This document shows, piece after piece, positions 10,483-19,171 of a DNA stretch of 38,968 nucleotides. Both the position numbers and the translations under genes were made by a program. The notes below the pieces were generated by a model. The model was not told the origin of the DNA. It made no database searches and saw only the letters and a list, made by a program, of their open reading frames with translations. This DNA comes from Christensenella sp. (lineage in GTDB: Bacteria; Bacillota; Clostridia; Christensenellales; Maliibacteriaceae): the NCBI GenBank assembly GCA_019420085.1, contig JAHZHV010000234.1:1-38968 (forward strand), given 5' to 3'. Numbering within the stretch: the stretch's first letter is position 1; each line of letters begins with the position of its first letter.

Positions 10483-11436
10483 ATGCGATTTATCTGGATT
10501 GTGTTTGCCTTCCTTGCAGCAGCATACATACTCATTGGCATTTTTGTCTTTCTGGTTGCATATGTGCGCCGGTTCCCCATTGCGACGCGCTTTCAAAGCA
10601 GCGAAGTGCGCAAATTGCGCCAAACCTATGCTCCACAGCTGACCCATGCACGGGACTATACGTCAAATCTTCCCCAGCAACAACTCTGTTTAACTGCGCG
10701 TGATGGCATTCGTCTGCATGCCGTTCACATTCCTGCCGGCGAAAACAGCCGCGGCGTTATACTGATGATTCATGGTTTTCGTGCCGAAAGCGGACCATAT
10801 GACATGTGCTGCGCAATGGAAGCGCTGCATGACGATCATTGGGACGTCGTTGTACCCGATCTGCGCGGGCATGGCAAAAGCGGCGGTGCATTCTTAGGCT
10901 TTGCGGCGGCAGATCGCTTCGATGTCTGCGACTGGTGTCATCTGATCGACGAAACATTGCATCCGAAAAACCTGTTCTTGGATGGCATTTCCATGGGCGC
11001 TGCAACGGTTTTGGGCACAAGTGAATTGCCGCTTCCCGATTGTATGCGCGGCATCATTGCCGACTGCGGTTTTACAGACGCACGTTCACAAATGAAACAG
11101 ATGATCCATGCGCGTCTGCATATCCCCGCACTGCCTGCGCTGCTTGTCACATCATTATTGGCACGCATTTTTACCGGTTACGGACTGTGGGCGCTGGATA
11201 CAACACGTGCATTGCAGCATAACTGTTATCCTGTTTTTTTTGCGCATGGTGAACGCGACGGTTTCGTATCCTGCGACATGACACGCCGCAATTATGCTGC
11301 CTGTACGGCAGAAAAAGAAGTCTTATACGTGCCAAATGCCGGACACGGAGCAAGTTTTCTGGTTGAACATGAGGAATATCTGCGCCGTCTGCGCGCTTTT
11401 CTTGCACGTTATGAAAAAAAGGAAACAACCATATGA
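10483..11436 (+). CDS. Membrane-anchored alpha/beta hydrolase
   Basis: The 317-residue protein starts with one hydrophobic segment (residues 4-28) and continues with an alpha/beta-hydrolase fold: HGFRAESGPY oxyanion region, DLRGHGKSGG, nucleophile elbow GISMG with Ser170, Asp259 in GERDGF and His288 in NAGHGASF. The three positions fit a complete Ser-Asp-His triad. Relatives in Bacillota are annotated as lipase, esterase or YqkD-like hydrolases; no substrate can be assigned. The ATG at 10483 has AGAGG eleven bases before it, which is rather far. The stop overlaps the start of the next gene by four bases (ATGA), so the two are translationally coupled. Confidence 0.85.
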   Translation: MRFIWIVFAFLAAAYILIGIFVFLVAYVRRFPIATRFQSSEVRKLRQTYAPQLTHARDYTSNLPQQQLCLTARDGIRLHAVHIPAGENSRGVILMIHGFRAESGPYDMCCAMEALHDDHWDVVVPDLRGHGKSGGAFLGFAAADRFDVCDWCHLIDETLHPKNLFLDGISMGAATVLGTSELPLPDCMRGIIADCGFTDARSQMKQMIHARLHIPALPALLVTSLLARIFTGYGLWALDTTRALQHNCYPVFFAHGERDGFVSCDMTRRNYAACTAEKEVLYVPNAGHGASFLVEHEEYLRRLRAFLARYEKKETTI

Positions 11437-12056
11437 CGACTTACGCAAGCTATAAAGACGCATGGCGCACCGCCTGTAGCCGAGATGGTCTGGAGGCCTG
11501 CATACGCCGTTATTTGATCGTAAGCCGCCGTGCAAATTTCGTACCGGTTAAGGCACTGGCACTTGCTGCATACGAAGCGCGAAACGGTTTCCCGCTTCGC
11601 ATGACTCTGATACAGAATGTACACACGGTATGCGCGCTGGCACACAGCGATCCGCTGTCGCTGTTTGCACAGTCCCAATGGATAAACAACCCTTATAAAT
11701 GCAATGAAAACGACGGATGTAAACCCGAAGACGCCGCCTGGCTGACAGCAGATTTTGTCCATGAGTGCAACAGCTTTGGTACAGGCAATCCTCTGTTTTA
11801 CACGGCCTATCTCATAGGCACTTTTTGCCGCATTGCACCGTTTCAGACGGAAAACCTTCCATGTGCACTTGTACTTGCCACACACTATTTGCTCGCACAT
11901 GGTCTGGCCCCCATCCTCTTCTTTGACGATATGCAGTCCGCCTTTGAACATGCTTCCAAGATCTATATGGAATGCGAAGATGTGCATCCACTGCGCAAGA
12001 CACTTATGCAGGCTGCTGCGCGCAGTAAAGGACCATTATGTCTTGAAAGATTTTAA
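11433..12056 (+). CDS. Unrecognised protein, possibly a degenerate Fic-fold protein
   Basis: The 207-residue protein is soluble and has no clear family signature. Residues 131-176 (FCRIAPFQTENLP, then a hydrophobic helix ending LLAHGLAPILFF, then an amphipathic helix) follow the spacing of the Fic core, where IHPF-x-D-G-N-G-R precedes a leucine-rich helix and a Gly-x-Pro turn. If that alignment is right, the catalytic His is Ala135, and the DGNGR positions are T-E-N-L-P with only Asn141 kept, so AMP transfer would not be expected. This is inference from pattern alone. The start overlaps the hydrolase stop by four bases, so the two products probably act together. The strong terminator at 12061 follows. 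Confidence 0.75.
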   Translation: MTTYASYKDAWRTACSRDGLEACIRRYLIVSRRANFVPVKALALAAYEARNGFPLRMTLIQNVHTVCALAHSDPLSLFAQSQWINNPYKCNENDGCKPEDAAWLTADFVHECNSFGTGNPLFYTAYLIGTFCRIAPFQTENLPCALVLATHYLLAHGLAPILFFDDMQSAFEHASKIYMECEDVHPLRKTLMQAAARSKGPLCLERF

Positions 12057-12060
12057 ACAC

Positions 12061-12103
12061 AAACGCGTCCGGTGTACAAAACACACCGGACGCGTTTCTT
12101 TTT
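12061..12103 (+). terminator. Terminator between convergent genes
   Basis: AAACGCGTCCGGTGT at 12061-12075 pairs perfectly with ACACCGGACGCGTTT at 12083-12097, followed by CTTTTT. The 15-base stem serves the hydrolase operon and probably also the minus-strand YbjN gene that ends at 12113, although its minus-strand U-tract is weak. Confidence 0.92.
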
Positions 12104-12112
12104 ATGGAATAA

Positions 12113-12577
12113 TCAGTTGCCCTCTATGCCGCGCATGGCATTTTCCGCATTGGAAAAGCCCATCAGCACCATCAAAATCGCATCTCCGTATTTTTCCATC
12201 ATCATTGCAGGAATAATAATACTATCCTTCACAACCGCCTGAGAAGGCAAGCAGTCATCGCAATCAACTGCCATACGGAAACGCACCTCTCCATCTGAGA
12301 AATCCATCTCAAAGCATCCAAAAATCAGTTGATAATTGATTCGTGTCAGCAGATTCGCCATTTCCTGGCGAGCCGATTCCTCAACGCGCAGATTCATCGT
12401 CGCAAAAACCAGATATTTATCGTCGCGCAGATCAATTAAAAGGCGGGTATTTTGCAGCTTGTTATTCAGTTTAACACCTGTACGAATCAATTCCTTATCA
12501 GCATCAAACGTATAATTCCAATCATCTGCATCAAGAAAGTCCGTAATCACTTTGTAAATCTTTCGGGAATAGGACAT
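12113..12577 (-). CDS. YbjN-domain protein
   Basis: The 154-residue acidic protein has the layout of YbjN-domain proteins: an N-terminal helix (residues 3-16), a beta-rich core with RLLIDLRDDKYLVFATMNLRV, then FEMDFSDGEVRFRMAVDCDD and a C-terminal helix ending in EKYGDAILMVLMGFSNAENA. The family is also called putative bacterial sensory transduction regulator; its biochemical role is not settled, and the fold resembles type III secretion chaperones. The ATG at 12577 has GGAGGT seven bases before it. It is monocistronic, with a promoter at 12662-12689. Confidence 0.75.
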   Translation of the reverse strand: MSYSRKIYKVITDFLDADDWNYTFDADKELIRTGVKLNNKLQNTRLLIDLRDDKYLVFATMNLRVEESARQEMANLLTRINYQLIFGCFEMDFSDGEVRFRMAVDCDDCLPSQAVVKDSIIIPAMMMEKYGDAILMVLMGFSNAENAMRGIEGN

Positions 12578-12661
12578 GATACATACCTCCAGCCATTTGA
12601 TTTGAAATCCTCGCTATTGGATTCGATCTGCTTGGAACGATCCAGTTGATTTCATAGTCCT

Positions 12662-12689
12662 ATTATAGACGCTGTTCATTGTTTTTCAA
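12662..12689 (-). promoter_or_regulatory. Promoter of the YbjN gene
   Basis: On the minus strand TTGAAA (12689-12684) and TATAAT (12667-12662) are 16 bases apart, 85 bases before the start codon. Confidence 0.7.
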
Positions 12690-12709
12690 GTAGATATCGT
12701 ACAACGATC

Positions 12710-12744
12710 AAAAAACAGACGTATCAAAAGATACGTCGGTTTTT
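12710..12744. terminator. Bidirectional hairpin terminator
   Basis: GACGTATC at 12718-12725 pairs with GATACGTC at 12730-12737 around AAAA. A-runs before it and T-runs after it give U-tracts on both strands. On the minus strand it follows the surface-protein remnant. Confidence 0.8.
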
Positions 12745-12766
12745 CCTGATCCATGCGTTCCCGGAT

Positions 12767-13138
12767 TTATTGCGCTTTCTTACGGGATACAAACACGCCC
12801 GCTGCGCCAATCCCTGTCAGGACAAACATCGCACATACCATAGGCAGGAATGTTGCTGCATCACCCGTAGCGGGTACCTGTACATCGGAACTTTTTACCG
12901 TAAACTGCGTACGCGCTGCCACGGAATCCGTATCCCGCACATCGCCGATCGGATACCAAAGATGCCCGGACAAATCAATATCCTGTGTCAGAACGACGGT
13001 ATATCCGGCAAAAGAGGTTCCCTGATTTACTTCGTGCGCAAACAGGGCAAGCTGCGCCGCGCCGGCAATTTCAATCCGCTTTGCAGCATCATCCCGCAAT
13101 GCATAGTCGGTTGCCCGAACACCATATAGTATATATTC
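12767..13138 (-). pseudogene. C-terminal remnant of a sortase-anchored surface protein
   Basis: The frame is open from 13138 (just after a TGA at 13141-13139) to the stop at 12767, 123 codons. The only candidate starts are a TTG at 13099 or weaker ones, with no ribosome binding site. The sequence reads AAQLALFAHEVNQGTSFAG, then LTQDIDLSGHLWYPIG, the end of repeats common in large clostridial adhesins. It is followed by VPATGD, a hydrophobic segment and RKKAQ, a sortase signal of the LPXTG class with Val in place of Leu. Signal peptide and body are missing, and the frame begins 22 bases downstream of the gyrA terminator. It is most simply the undeleted tail of a large surface-protein gene. Confidence 0.7.
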
Positions 13139-13160
13139 TCAAACGCATTTTTTCAATTTG

Positions 13161-13203
13161 AAAAAACAATGGATGCGCGTATTTTAATACAATGCGCGCA
13201 TCC
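13161..13203 (-). terminator. gyrA terminator
   Basis: On the minus strand GGATGCGCG (13203-13195) pairs with CGCGCATCC (13179-13171), with a further GTATT/AATAC stem inside, and is followed by TTGTTTTTTC. It starts 20 bases after the gyrA stop. Confidence 0.88.
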
Positions 13204-13223
13204 ACAAACCAGTATCATACTTG

Positions 13224-15707
13224 TTATGCCTGGGTATCCTGCGCATCTTCCGATGCATCCGAATCATCTTCCTGTTCAGCAGGTACCGGGGCAATGGAAA
13301 CCACACGCGAATCCTCAGCAAGACGCATTAACCGCACACCCTGTGCGCTTCGGCTGTACAAAGAAATCTGTTGTGCCGGCATACGAATGATTGTACCATC
13401 ATCGTTAATCAGCATAACGTCCTCTTCATCCCGGATAAAACACATGCCTGCAATTTCACCGGTCTTGTCCGTGACATTCATCGCGCGAACGCCCTTTCCG
13501 CCGCGCCTATGCGCCGGAAATTCATCCGGTGCCGTTCGCTTTCCATAACCACGCTGCGATACAAGCAATACGCTTGCATCCTGTTCGACACGGGCAAAGG
13601 ATACAACCTCATCATCAGGCGCCAACGTTACCGCGCGAACGCCGGTAGCCGTTCTACCCATTGGCCGTACGTCATCTTCATGGAAGCGGACACACTGTCC
13701 CATGCGCGTAACAAGCAGCACCTCATGGGAACCATCCGTCAGCTGAACGCCGATCAATTCGTCATCCTCGCGCAGATTTACCGCGCGAATACCGCCTTTT
13801 CGAATATTACGGAATTCACTAATTGGCGTCTTTTTCACAAGTCCGCCGCGGGTCACCATCATCAGCGTCCAATGCTGTGCATCTTCCGGCTTTGGCGGAA
13901 GCGGGAAACAGGCGCTGATCTTCTCATCACCGTCGAGCATAAGCAAATTGACGATCGCAGTACCACGCGCAGTACGCCCTGCCTCCGGAATCTGATATCC
14001 TTTGAGGGTAAACATCTTACCGCGATTGGTAAAGAACAGGATCTCCTGATGCGTGGAGGTTGTAAAAATCGTCTCCACAAAATCTTCTTCACGCGTGGAT
14101 AATGCCGCTACGCCGCGTCCGCCGCGATTCTGCGTACGATATGTATCGCTTGCACAGCGCTTGACATAGCCAAAATGCGTCAGTGTTACGACAACATCTT
14201 TTTCCTCAATCAGATCCTCAAAATCGATCTCATCATCCAACGGCGTAATCTGCGTGCGGCGTTCATCAGCAAACGCGTCACGAATTTTGGTAATTTCTTC
14301 GCAGATGATATCCAATACCATCTGTTCATCGGAAAGCACGGCACGATAATATGCAATGCGCTGACAAAGCTCATCATATTCAGCCTGCAGACGCTCCCGT
14401 TCCATGCCGACAAGACGCTGCAGACGCATATCCAGAATTGCCTGTGCCTGACGCTCTGTCAAAGAGAAGTTTTCCATCAAACCGGCCTTTGCCTCTGCCG
14501 CCGTCTTGGAAGCGCGAATCAGCGCAACGACCTGATCAATGTAATCCAGCGCGATCATCAATCCTTCCAGGATATGTGCACGCGCTTCAGCCTTTTCAAG
14601 CTCATACTTCGTACGGCGTACGATGATCTGCTTTTGATATTCCAGATAGTGATACAGCATGCTCTTTAAATCAAGCACGCGCGGTTCACCATCGACAAGC
14701 GCAATCATAATCGCGCCGAAAGTATCCTGTAATTGGGTATGCTTAAACAACAGATTCAGCACGACCTGCGCATTGACATTTTGCTTGAGCTCAATAACAA
14801 TCCGCATACCGGAACGATCCGATTCATCACGCAGATCGGAAATCCCTTCCACGCGCTTGTCGTGCACAAGTTCTGCAATCTTCTCTACCAGACGTGCCTT
14901 GTTAACCTGATAGGGAATTTCCGTCACAACGATACGGGAGCGATTGTTTCCAAAAGTCTCAATCTCGGTCTTCGCACGCACAATGATGCGTCCGCGCCCC
15001 GTGTTGTATGCCTCCCGAATACCGGCCGTTCCCATAACGATACCGCCCGTTGGGAAATCCGGACCGGGAATAATCTGCATCAGCTGATCATTTGTAATAT
15101 CCGGATTTTTCGCAAGCGCCAAAACGCCATTGATCACTTCGCCAAGGTTATGCGGCGGAATATTCGTCGCCATGCCAACTGCAATACCACCCGCACCGTT
15201 GACAAGCAGATTCGGAAAACGCGACGGCAATACGGTAGGCTGCATCGCCGTATTATCAAAATTCGGCATGAAATCAACGGTATCTTTGTCAATATCTGCC
15301 AACATCTGCATCGCTAATTTGGAAAGACGCGCTTCCGTATACCGCATCGCCGCTGCGCCGTCACCGTCAACGGAACCAAAATTGCCATGCCCCTCTACAA
15401 GCATATAACGCATGGAAAAATCCTGCGCCATGCGTACCATTGCATCATAAACAGACAAATCGCCATGAGGATGGTATTTACCAAGCACATCACCGACAAT
15501 ACGCGCACTCTTTCGAAAGGGCTTGTCCGGCGTTACGCCCAATTCTCCCATGGAAAACAGGATACGCCTGTGCACAGGTTTCATGCCATCGCGCACGTCG
15601 GGCAGGGCGCGATTGATAATGACCGCCATCGCATATGCGATAAACGACTCCTTCATCTCGCGTTCGAGGTTGACCGGTATAATGCGGCCGCCCGGTGTGG
15701 TTTCCAT
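13224..15707 (-). CDS. gyrA: DNA gyrase subunit A
   Basis: The 827-residue protein is the cleavage-religation subunit of DNA gyrase, working as A2B2 with GyrB to add negative supercoils. The catalytic tyrosine is Tyr123 in MRYTEARLS. The C-terminal beta-pinwheel contains the GyrA box HRRGGKGV, which separates it from ParC. The acidic tail (EQEDDSDASEDAQ) is typical. In the quinolone-resistance region the sequence reads HPHGDLSVYDAMVRMAQ: Leu84, codon TTG at 15458-15456, stands where E. coli has Ser83, and Asp88 is normal. The ATG at 15707 has AAAGGAG before it. It follows gyrB and a DUF4349 lipoprotein gene on the same strand. Confidence 0.98.
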   Translation of the reverse strand: METTPGGRIIPVNLEREMKESFIAYAMAVIINRALPDVRDGMKPVHRRILFSMGELGVTPDKPFRKSARIVGDVLGKYHPHGDLSVYDAMVRMAQDFSMRYMLVEGHGNFGSVDGDGAAAMRYTEARLSKLAMQMLADIDKDTVDFMPNFDNTAMQPTVLPSRFPNLLVNGAGGIAVGMATNIPPHNLGEVINGVLALAKNPDITNDQLMQIIPGPDFPTGGIVMGTAGIREAYNTGRGRIIVRAKTEIETFGNNRSRIVVTEIPYQVNKARLVEKIAELVHDKRVEGISDLRDESDRSGMRIVIELKQNVNAQVVLNLLFKHTQLQDTFGAIMIALVDGEPRVLDLKSMLYHYLEYQKQIIVRRTKYELEKAEARAHILEGLMIALDYIDQVVALIRASKTAAEAKAGLMENFSLTERQAQAILDMRLQRLVGMERERLQAEYDELCQRIAYYRAVLSDEQMVLDIICEEITKIRDAFADERRTQITPLDDEIDFEDLIEEKDVVVTLTHFGYVKRCASDTYRTQNRGGRGVAALSTREEDFVETIFTTSTHQEILFFTNRGKMFTLKGYQIPEAGRTARGTAIVNLLMLDGDEKISACFPLPPKPEDAQHWTLMMVTRGGLVKKTPISEFRNIRKGGIRAVNLREDDELIGVQLTDGSHEVLLVTRMGQCVRFHEDDVRPMGRTATGVRAVTLAPDDEVVSFARVEQDASVLLVSQRGYGKRTAPDEFPAHRRGGKGVRAMNVTDKTGEIAGMCFIRDEEDVMLINDDGTIIRMPAQQISLYSRSAQGVRLMRLAEDSRVVSIAPVPAEQEDDSDASEDAQDTQA

Positions 15708-15730
15708 TGAATCGCTCCTTTACATTGGAC

Positions 15731-15764
15731 GCACGCAGAGCATGTGTGAACACGCGCTGCGTGC
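15731..15764 (-). promoter_or_regulatory. Hairpin in the gyrA leader
   Basis: GCACGCAG at 15731-15738 pairs with CTGCGTGC at 15757-15764, and the loop holds a GTGT/ACAC inner stem. It lies 24 bases before the gyrA start, in the gap after the DUF4349 gene. There is no U-tract, so it may affect mRNA processing or translation rather than termination. Confidence 0.4.
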
Positions 15765-15796
15765 ATGGTCTTATCTTTTTACTTTTCCATCACTGT

Positions 15797-16783
15797 TTAC
15801 GCGTCGGTTTTGGGCTGCTGCGCCTGCATTTGCTGCTGCATTTTACGCATACGGCGCTTCTTGGAACGACGGGAAGCGCCAATGCAGATCCATACAATCA
15901 CAAGTACAACGACCGCAAATGCTGCAAGCGGCAGCAGGATTCCGGCAAAGGCAATCAGCAGTTTGCCGCCGCCGTTAATCAGCGTACGAACGCTATCCTG
16001 CAGTGCATATTGCATACCGGTCCAAAACTCATTCCCCGTCATCAGGCGTTCATCGGAACCGCTTTGAATCAGATTGCGCTGCGGTTCCAGATCAATGGAA
16101 ATCGTATCGTAGCTGGTCAGTTCATTCAGACGGTTAAACTGTCCCTGCATTGATTCCACATCTGCCTGCACAGAACTGATCTGCGCACGCACGGACAGCA
16201 CTTCTTCCACATTCGTACAGGCGTCAAGCAATGCATTCAGCTGCGTGAGCTCTTCTTTGCCCTGTTGGATGCGCGTCTGCAAGTCGTAGTACTCATTTGT
16301 TACATCGTAGCTTTGGCTGTTATACGAGGAAAGATCGCCAAGCTGCTCCAGAAAAACCTTGAATTGCGCATCCTGTCCCACAGGCAGGCGAATCTGAATG
16401 CTGGCATAGCCGCTGTTATCCTCGTCATCGTAATTGTCATGCGACGACAGAAGATAACCGCCCATACTGCGCGCCTCGGATAAAACCTGCTCCAGTGCTT
16501 TGGACGGATTTTCACAGACGACATTGGCATAAATATCCTGAATCAGTTTTTGCGGCTGTTCCTGCTGCAGCGTTCCCGCACTGTCGGCAGAACCCATGTC
16601 CATTTCCGCAGCAGTGGATTCTTCCGTCACCATTAAGGCGCCATTTTCCTGCGGTACGGACTGCGCCACGGCACTGTCGGCAGTACCGGCAGTACCCTTT
16701 GCACCACAGCCGCACAGCGCCAACACAAGGCAAAGCAGAAAACAGAGATATACCGTAGATTGTCTTTTGTTTACACGTTGCAT
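15797..16783 (-). CDS. DUF4349-domain lipoprotein
   Basis: The 328-residue protein has a basic N-terminus, a hydrophobic segment and the lipobox-like LCGC with Cys26 as the likely lipidated residue. A low-complexity Ala/Ser/Glu stretch follows, then a beta-rich and coiled-coil region (residues about 90-235: ARSMGGYLLSSH, IQIRLPVGQDAQFKVFLEQL, then EEVLSVRAQISSVQADVES). A hydrophobic segment near 280-305 and a basic Gln-rich tail end the protein. This order is that of the DUF4349 family, an envelope protein of unknown function. The ATG at 16783 has GAGGAGG eight bases before it. It lies between gyrB (20 bases downstream of its stop) and gyrA, so it is probably cotranscribed with gyrase. Confidence 0.82.
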   Translation of the reverse strand: MQRVNKRQSTVYLCFLLCLVLALCGCGAKGTAGTADSAVAQSVPQENGALMVTEESTAAEMDMGSADSAGTLQQEQPQKLIQDIYANVVCENPSKALEQVLSEARSMGGYLLSSHDNYDDEDNSGYASIQIRLPVGQDAQFKVFLEQLGDLSSYNSQSYDVTNEYYDLQTRIQQGKEELTQLNALLDACTNVEEVLSVRAQISSVQADVESMQGQFNRLNELTSYDTISIDLEPQRNLIQSGSDERLMTGNEFWTGMQYALQDSVRTLINGGGKLLIAFAGILLPLAAFAVVVLVIVWICIGASRRSKKRRMRKMQQQMQAQQPKTDA

Positions 16784-16802
16784 TTGTCAGTCCTCCTCAT
16801 TT

Positions 16803-18755
16803 TTAAATATCAAGGTCGGTCACAAGTGTTGCGTTCTCCTCTATAAATTTGCGGCGCGGATCCACGCGCTCGCCCATGAGCATATCAAAAATCTCGTCTG
16901 CCTCAACGGCATCCTGCATGGATACCTGCATCATCGTACGCGTCTCAGGATCCATCGTCGTTTCCCATAACTGCTCGGCGTTCATCTCACCAAGACCTTT
17001 ATAACGCTGTAAATCCGTACCTTCGCGTCCAATTTGCGACAAAAGCTCCTCCAGCTCTTCATCCGAATAAACATACTTCTCCGTTTTTCCGCGCGTCACC
17101 TTGTAAAGCGGCGGACGGGCAATATATACATAGCCTTTTTCAATTAACGGCCGCATATAGCGATAGAAGAACGTCAGCATCAAAATGCGGATATGGCTGC
17201 CATCGACGTCTGCATCCGTCATGCAGATAATCTTATGATACCGAAGCTTGGATTCATCAAAATCGTTATTGATTCCCGCACCAAGCGCCGTAATCATTGC
17301 ACGAATTTCCGCATTGGCAAGCGCACGATCCGCATGCGTTTTTTCCACATTCAGAATTTTACCGCGCAGCGGCAAAATCGCCTGGAAACGACGGTCACGC
17401 CCGCTTTTTGCGCTGCCGCCTGCCGAATCGCCTTCGACAATGAACAACTCACATATCGAGGCATCCTTTTCTGAACAATCGGCCAGTTTGCCCGGCAGGG
17501 AAGTAGAGTCAAGCACCGTTTTTCTGCGCGTTGCCTCACGCGCCTTTCGTGCTGCTTCTCTGGCACGCGCAGCACCGATGCATTTATCAATAATCGTACG
17601 GGCTGCTGATGGATTTTCCTCTAAAAAGGCACCCATTTCCTCGGAAACAACGTTGCTGACAAGCGTACGGATGTAGCTGTTTCCAAGTTTTGTTTTCGTC
17701 TGACCTTCAAATTGCGGCTCAACAAGCTTGACAGAAATGACGCATGTCATACCTTCACGCAGATCTTCACCCGTAGGCGTGGGATCGTTTGCTTTAATCA
17801 GATTATTGCGCCGCGCATAGTCATTCAGCGTACGCGTCAATGCGGTTTTAAATCCCTCAAGATGCGTACCGCCCTCCTGCGTTGCAATGTTATTGGCAAA
17901 TGTAAAAATTGTCTCGGTATACGTATCGCTGTATTGCAGCGCAATCTCTACGGTTGCATCATCTTTTGCACCACGAAAGCGAACGGGTTTTGGCAGAAGC
18001 ACTTCCTTATTGCGGTTTAAATACTCCACAAACGATACAATACCGCCCTCATAGTGGAATTCACGCATATCCTCTCTGCCGCTTCGCGCATCCTGCAGGG
18101 TAATCCGCAGCCCCGCATTCAAAAACGCAAGTTCTCTCAGACGGTATTTCAGCGTATTGAAATCAAATTCCAGCGTTTCAAATACATCGCCATCCGGTAA
18201 AAACGTTACCATTGTGCCCGTATGATCGCTTTCTCCTATAACCGTAAGCGGTGCTTCGGGTTTACCGACATGATACCGCTGAAAAAACCGCTTGCCATCC
18301 TGACAAACCTCAACTTCCAGGCGTTTGGAAAGTGCATTTACCACAGACAATCCAACACCGTGCAAACCACCTGAAACCTTATAACCGGCACCATCAAATT
18401 TTCCGCCGGCATGCAGCTGCGTCAGGCACACTTCAACAGCGGAAATACCCATTTTCGGATGGATTCCAGTCGGAATTCCACGTCCATCGTCGCGAACGGT
18501 AACGGAACCATCGTCATTGAGCGTCACAAAAATATTTTTGCAATAGCCCGCCATGGCTTCATCAATGGAATTATCCACGATTTCATAAACCAGATGGTGC
18601 AGTCCTCGCACATCGGTAGAACCAATATACATCCCGGGGCGGCGACGCACAGCCTCAAGACCTTCCAATACCTGAATCTGAGACTGGTCATAAACCTGCG
18701 TAACCTGCGTGCTTGCTGAATCAAAACGTTCTTCAAACTGATGCGTATGTTCCAT
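16803..18755 (-). CDS. gyrB: DNA gyrase subunit B
   Basis: The 650-residue ATPase subunit of gyrase starts with a 25-residue extension and then VLEGLEAVRRRPGMYIGST, the GHKL ATP-binding domain (EIVDNSIDEAMAGY, DDGRGIPTG, GGLHGVGLSVVNALS). It continues with the TOPRIM domain (EGDSAGGSAKSGRDRRFQ and MTDADVDGSHIR) and the C-terminal PPLYKV and RYKGLGEMNAEQLWETTMDPE segments, ending in DLDI. Length is normal. A weak AGGTGAG lies twelve bases before the start at 18755. It follows remB by 13 bases and shares its promoter at 19066. Confidence 0.98.
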   Translation of the reverse strand: MEHTHQFEERFDSASTQVTQVYDQSQIQVLEGLEAVRRRPGMYIGSTDVRGLHHLVYEIVDNSIDEAMAGYCKNIFVTLNDDGSVTVRDDGRGIPTGIHPKMGISAVEVCLTQLHAGGKFDGAGYKVSGGLHGVGLSVVNALSKRLEVEVCQDGKRFFQRYHVGKPEAPLTVIGESDHTGTMVTFLPDGDVFETLEFDFNTLKYRLRELAFLNAGLRITLQDARSGREDMREFHYEGGIVSFVEYLNRNKEVLLPKPVRFRGAKDDATVEIALQYSDTYTETIFTFANNIATQEGGTHLEGFKTALTRTLNDYARRNNLIKANDPTPTGEDLREGMTCVISVKLVEPQFEGQTKTKLGNSYIRTLVSNVVSEEMGAFLEENPSAARTIIDKCIGAARAREAARKAREATRRKTVLDSTSLPGKLADCSEKDASICELFIVEGDSAGGSAKSGRDRRFQAILPLRGKILNVEKTHADRALANAEIRAMITALGAGINNDFDESKLRYHKIICMTDADVDGSHIRILMLTFFYRYMRPLIEKGYVYIARPPLYKVTRGKTEKYVYSDEELEELLSQIGREGTDLQRYKGLGEMNAEQLWETTMDPETRTMMQVSMQDAVEADEIFDMLMGERVDPRRKFIEENATLVTDLDI

Positions 18756-18768
18756 AGAATCTACCGAC

Positions 18769-19032
18769 TCACCTTTCCTGCTCCAAAAAACTGCACGGCA
18801 TGCCGCCCCGCTTGAACAACGTTACGGCCGAAATAGGGGAATAGTACGCAAATACAACGCCGTCATACGTCACAATTGCCACACTTTTTGCATGTGCACA
18901 ATCCACAGCATGCCCCTTCTGGCGCACATCCTGCAAAAATGCCTGTGTTTGCGCAGAAAGTGGACGCTGCAAATCGATCAACATGAGAAGATCACGCTTG
19001 CGAATCATCTTATCCGCACCAATATGCAGCAT
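18769..19032 (-). CDS. remB: RemB-like DUF370 protein
   Basis: The 87-residue protein starts MLHIGADKMIRKRDLLMLIDL and contains VDCAHAKSVAIVTYDGVVFAYYSPISAVTLFKR, matching DUF370 proteins. In Bacillus subtilis the homologue YaaB/RemB is encoded between recF and gyrB, exactly as here; its paralogue RemA is a DNA-binding activator of matrix genes. A DNA-binding or regulatory role is inferred from the family. The ATG at 19032 follows GGGGGCG by about eight bases. Confidence 0.88.
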   Translation of the reverse strand: MLHIGADKMIRKRDLLMLIDLQRPLSAQTQAFLQDVRQKGHAVDCAHAKSVAIVTYDGVVFAYYSPISAVTLFKRGGMPCSFLEQER

Positions 19033-19065
19033 ATCTACGCCCCCTTCGTTACCTTTTTCTTCTAT

Positions 19066-19093
19066 ATTATAGTACTCTTTTATTATACTACAA
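19066..19093 (-). promoter_or_regulatory. Promoter of remB-gyrB
   Basis: On the minus strand TTGTAG (19093-19088) and TATAAT (19071-19066) are 16 bases apart. A second TATAAT at 19087-19082 could be an alternative -10. The site is in the 139-base gap between recF and remB. Confidence 0.6.
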
Positions 19094-19171
19094 AACCGAC
19101 TGTTTTCCCAGAGTGCCTCTGTATTTTTTGCCTATGTTTCAAAGGTGTTTTCACAGCTTTGGCAAAGCATC

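Noticed and set aside
13371..15710. Several plus-strand open frames of 100-240 codons opposite gyrA
   Set aside because: They are shadows of gyrA with His/Arg/Asn-rich composition and no start signals.
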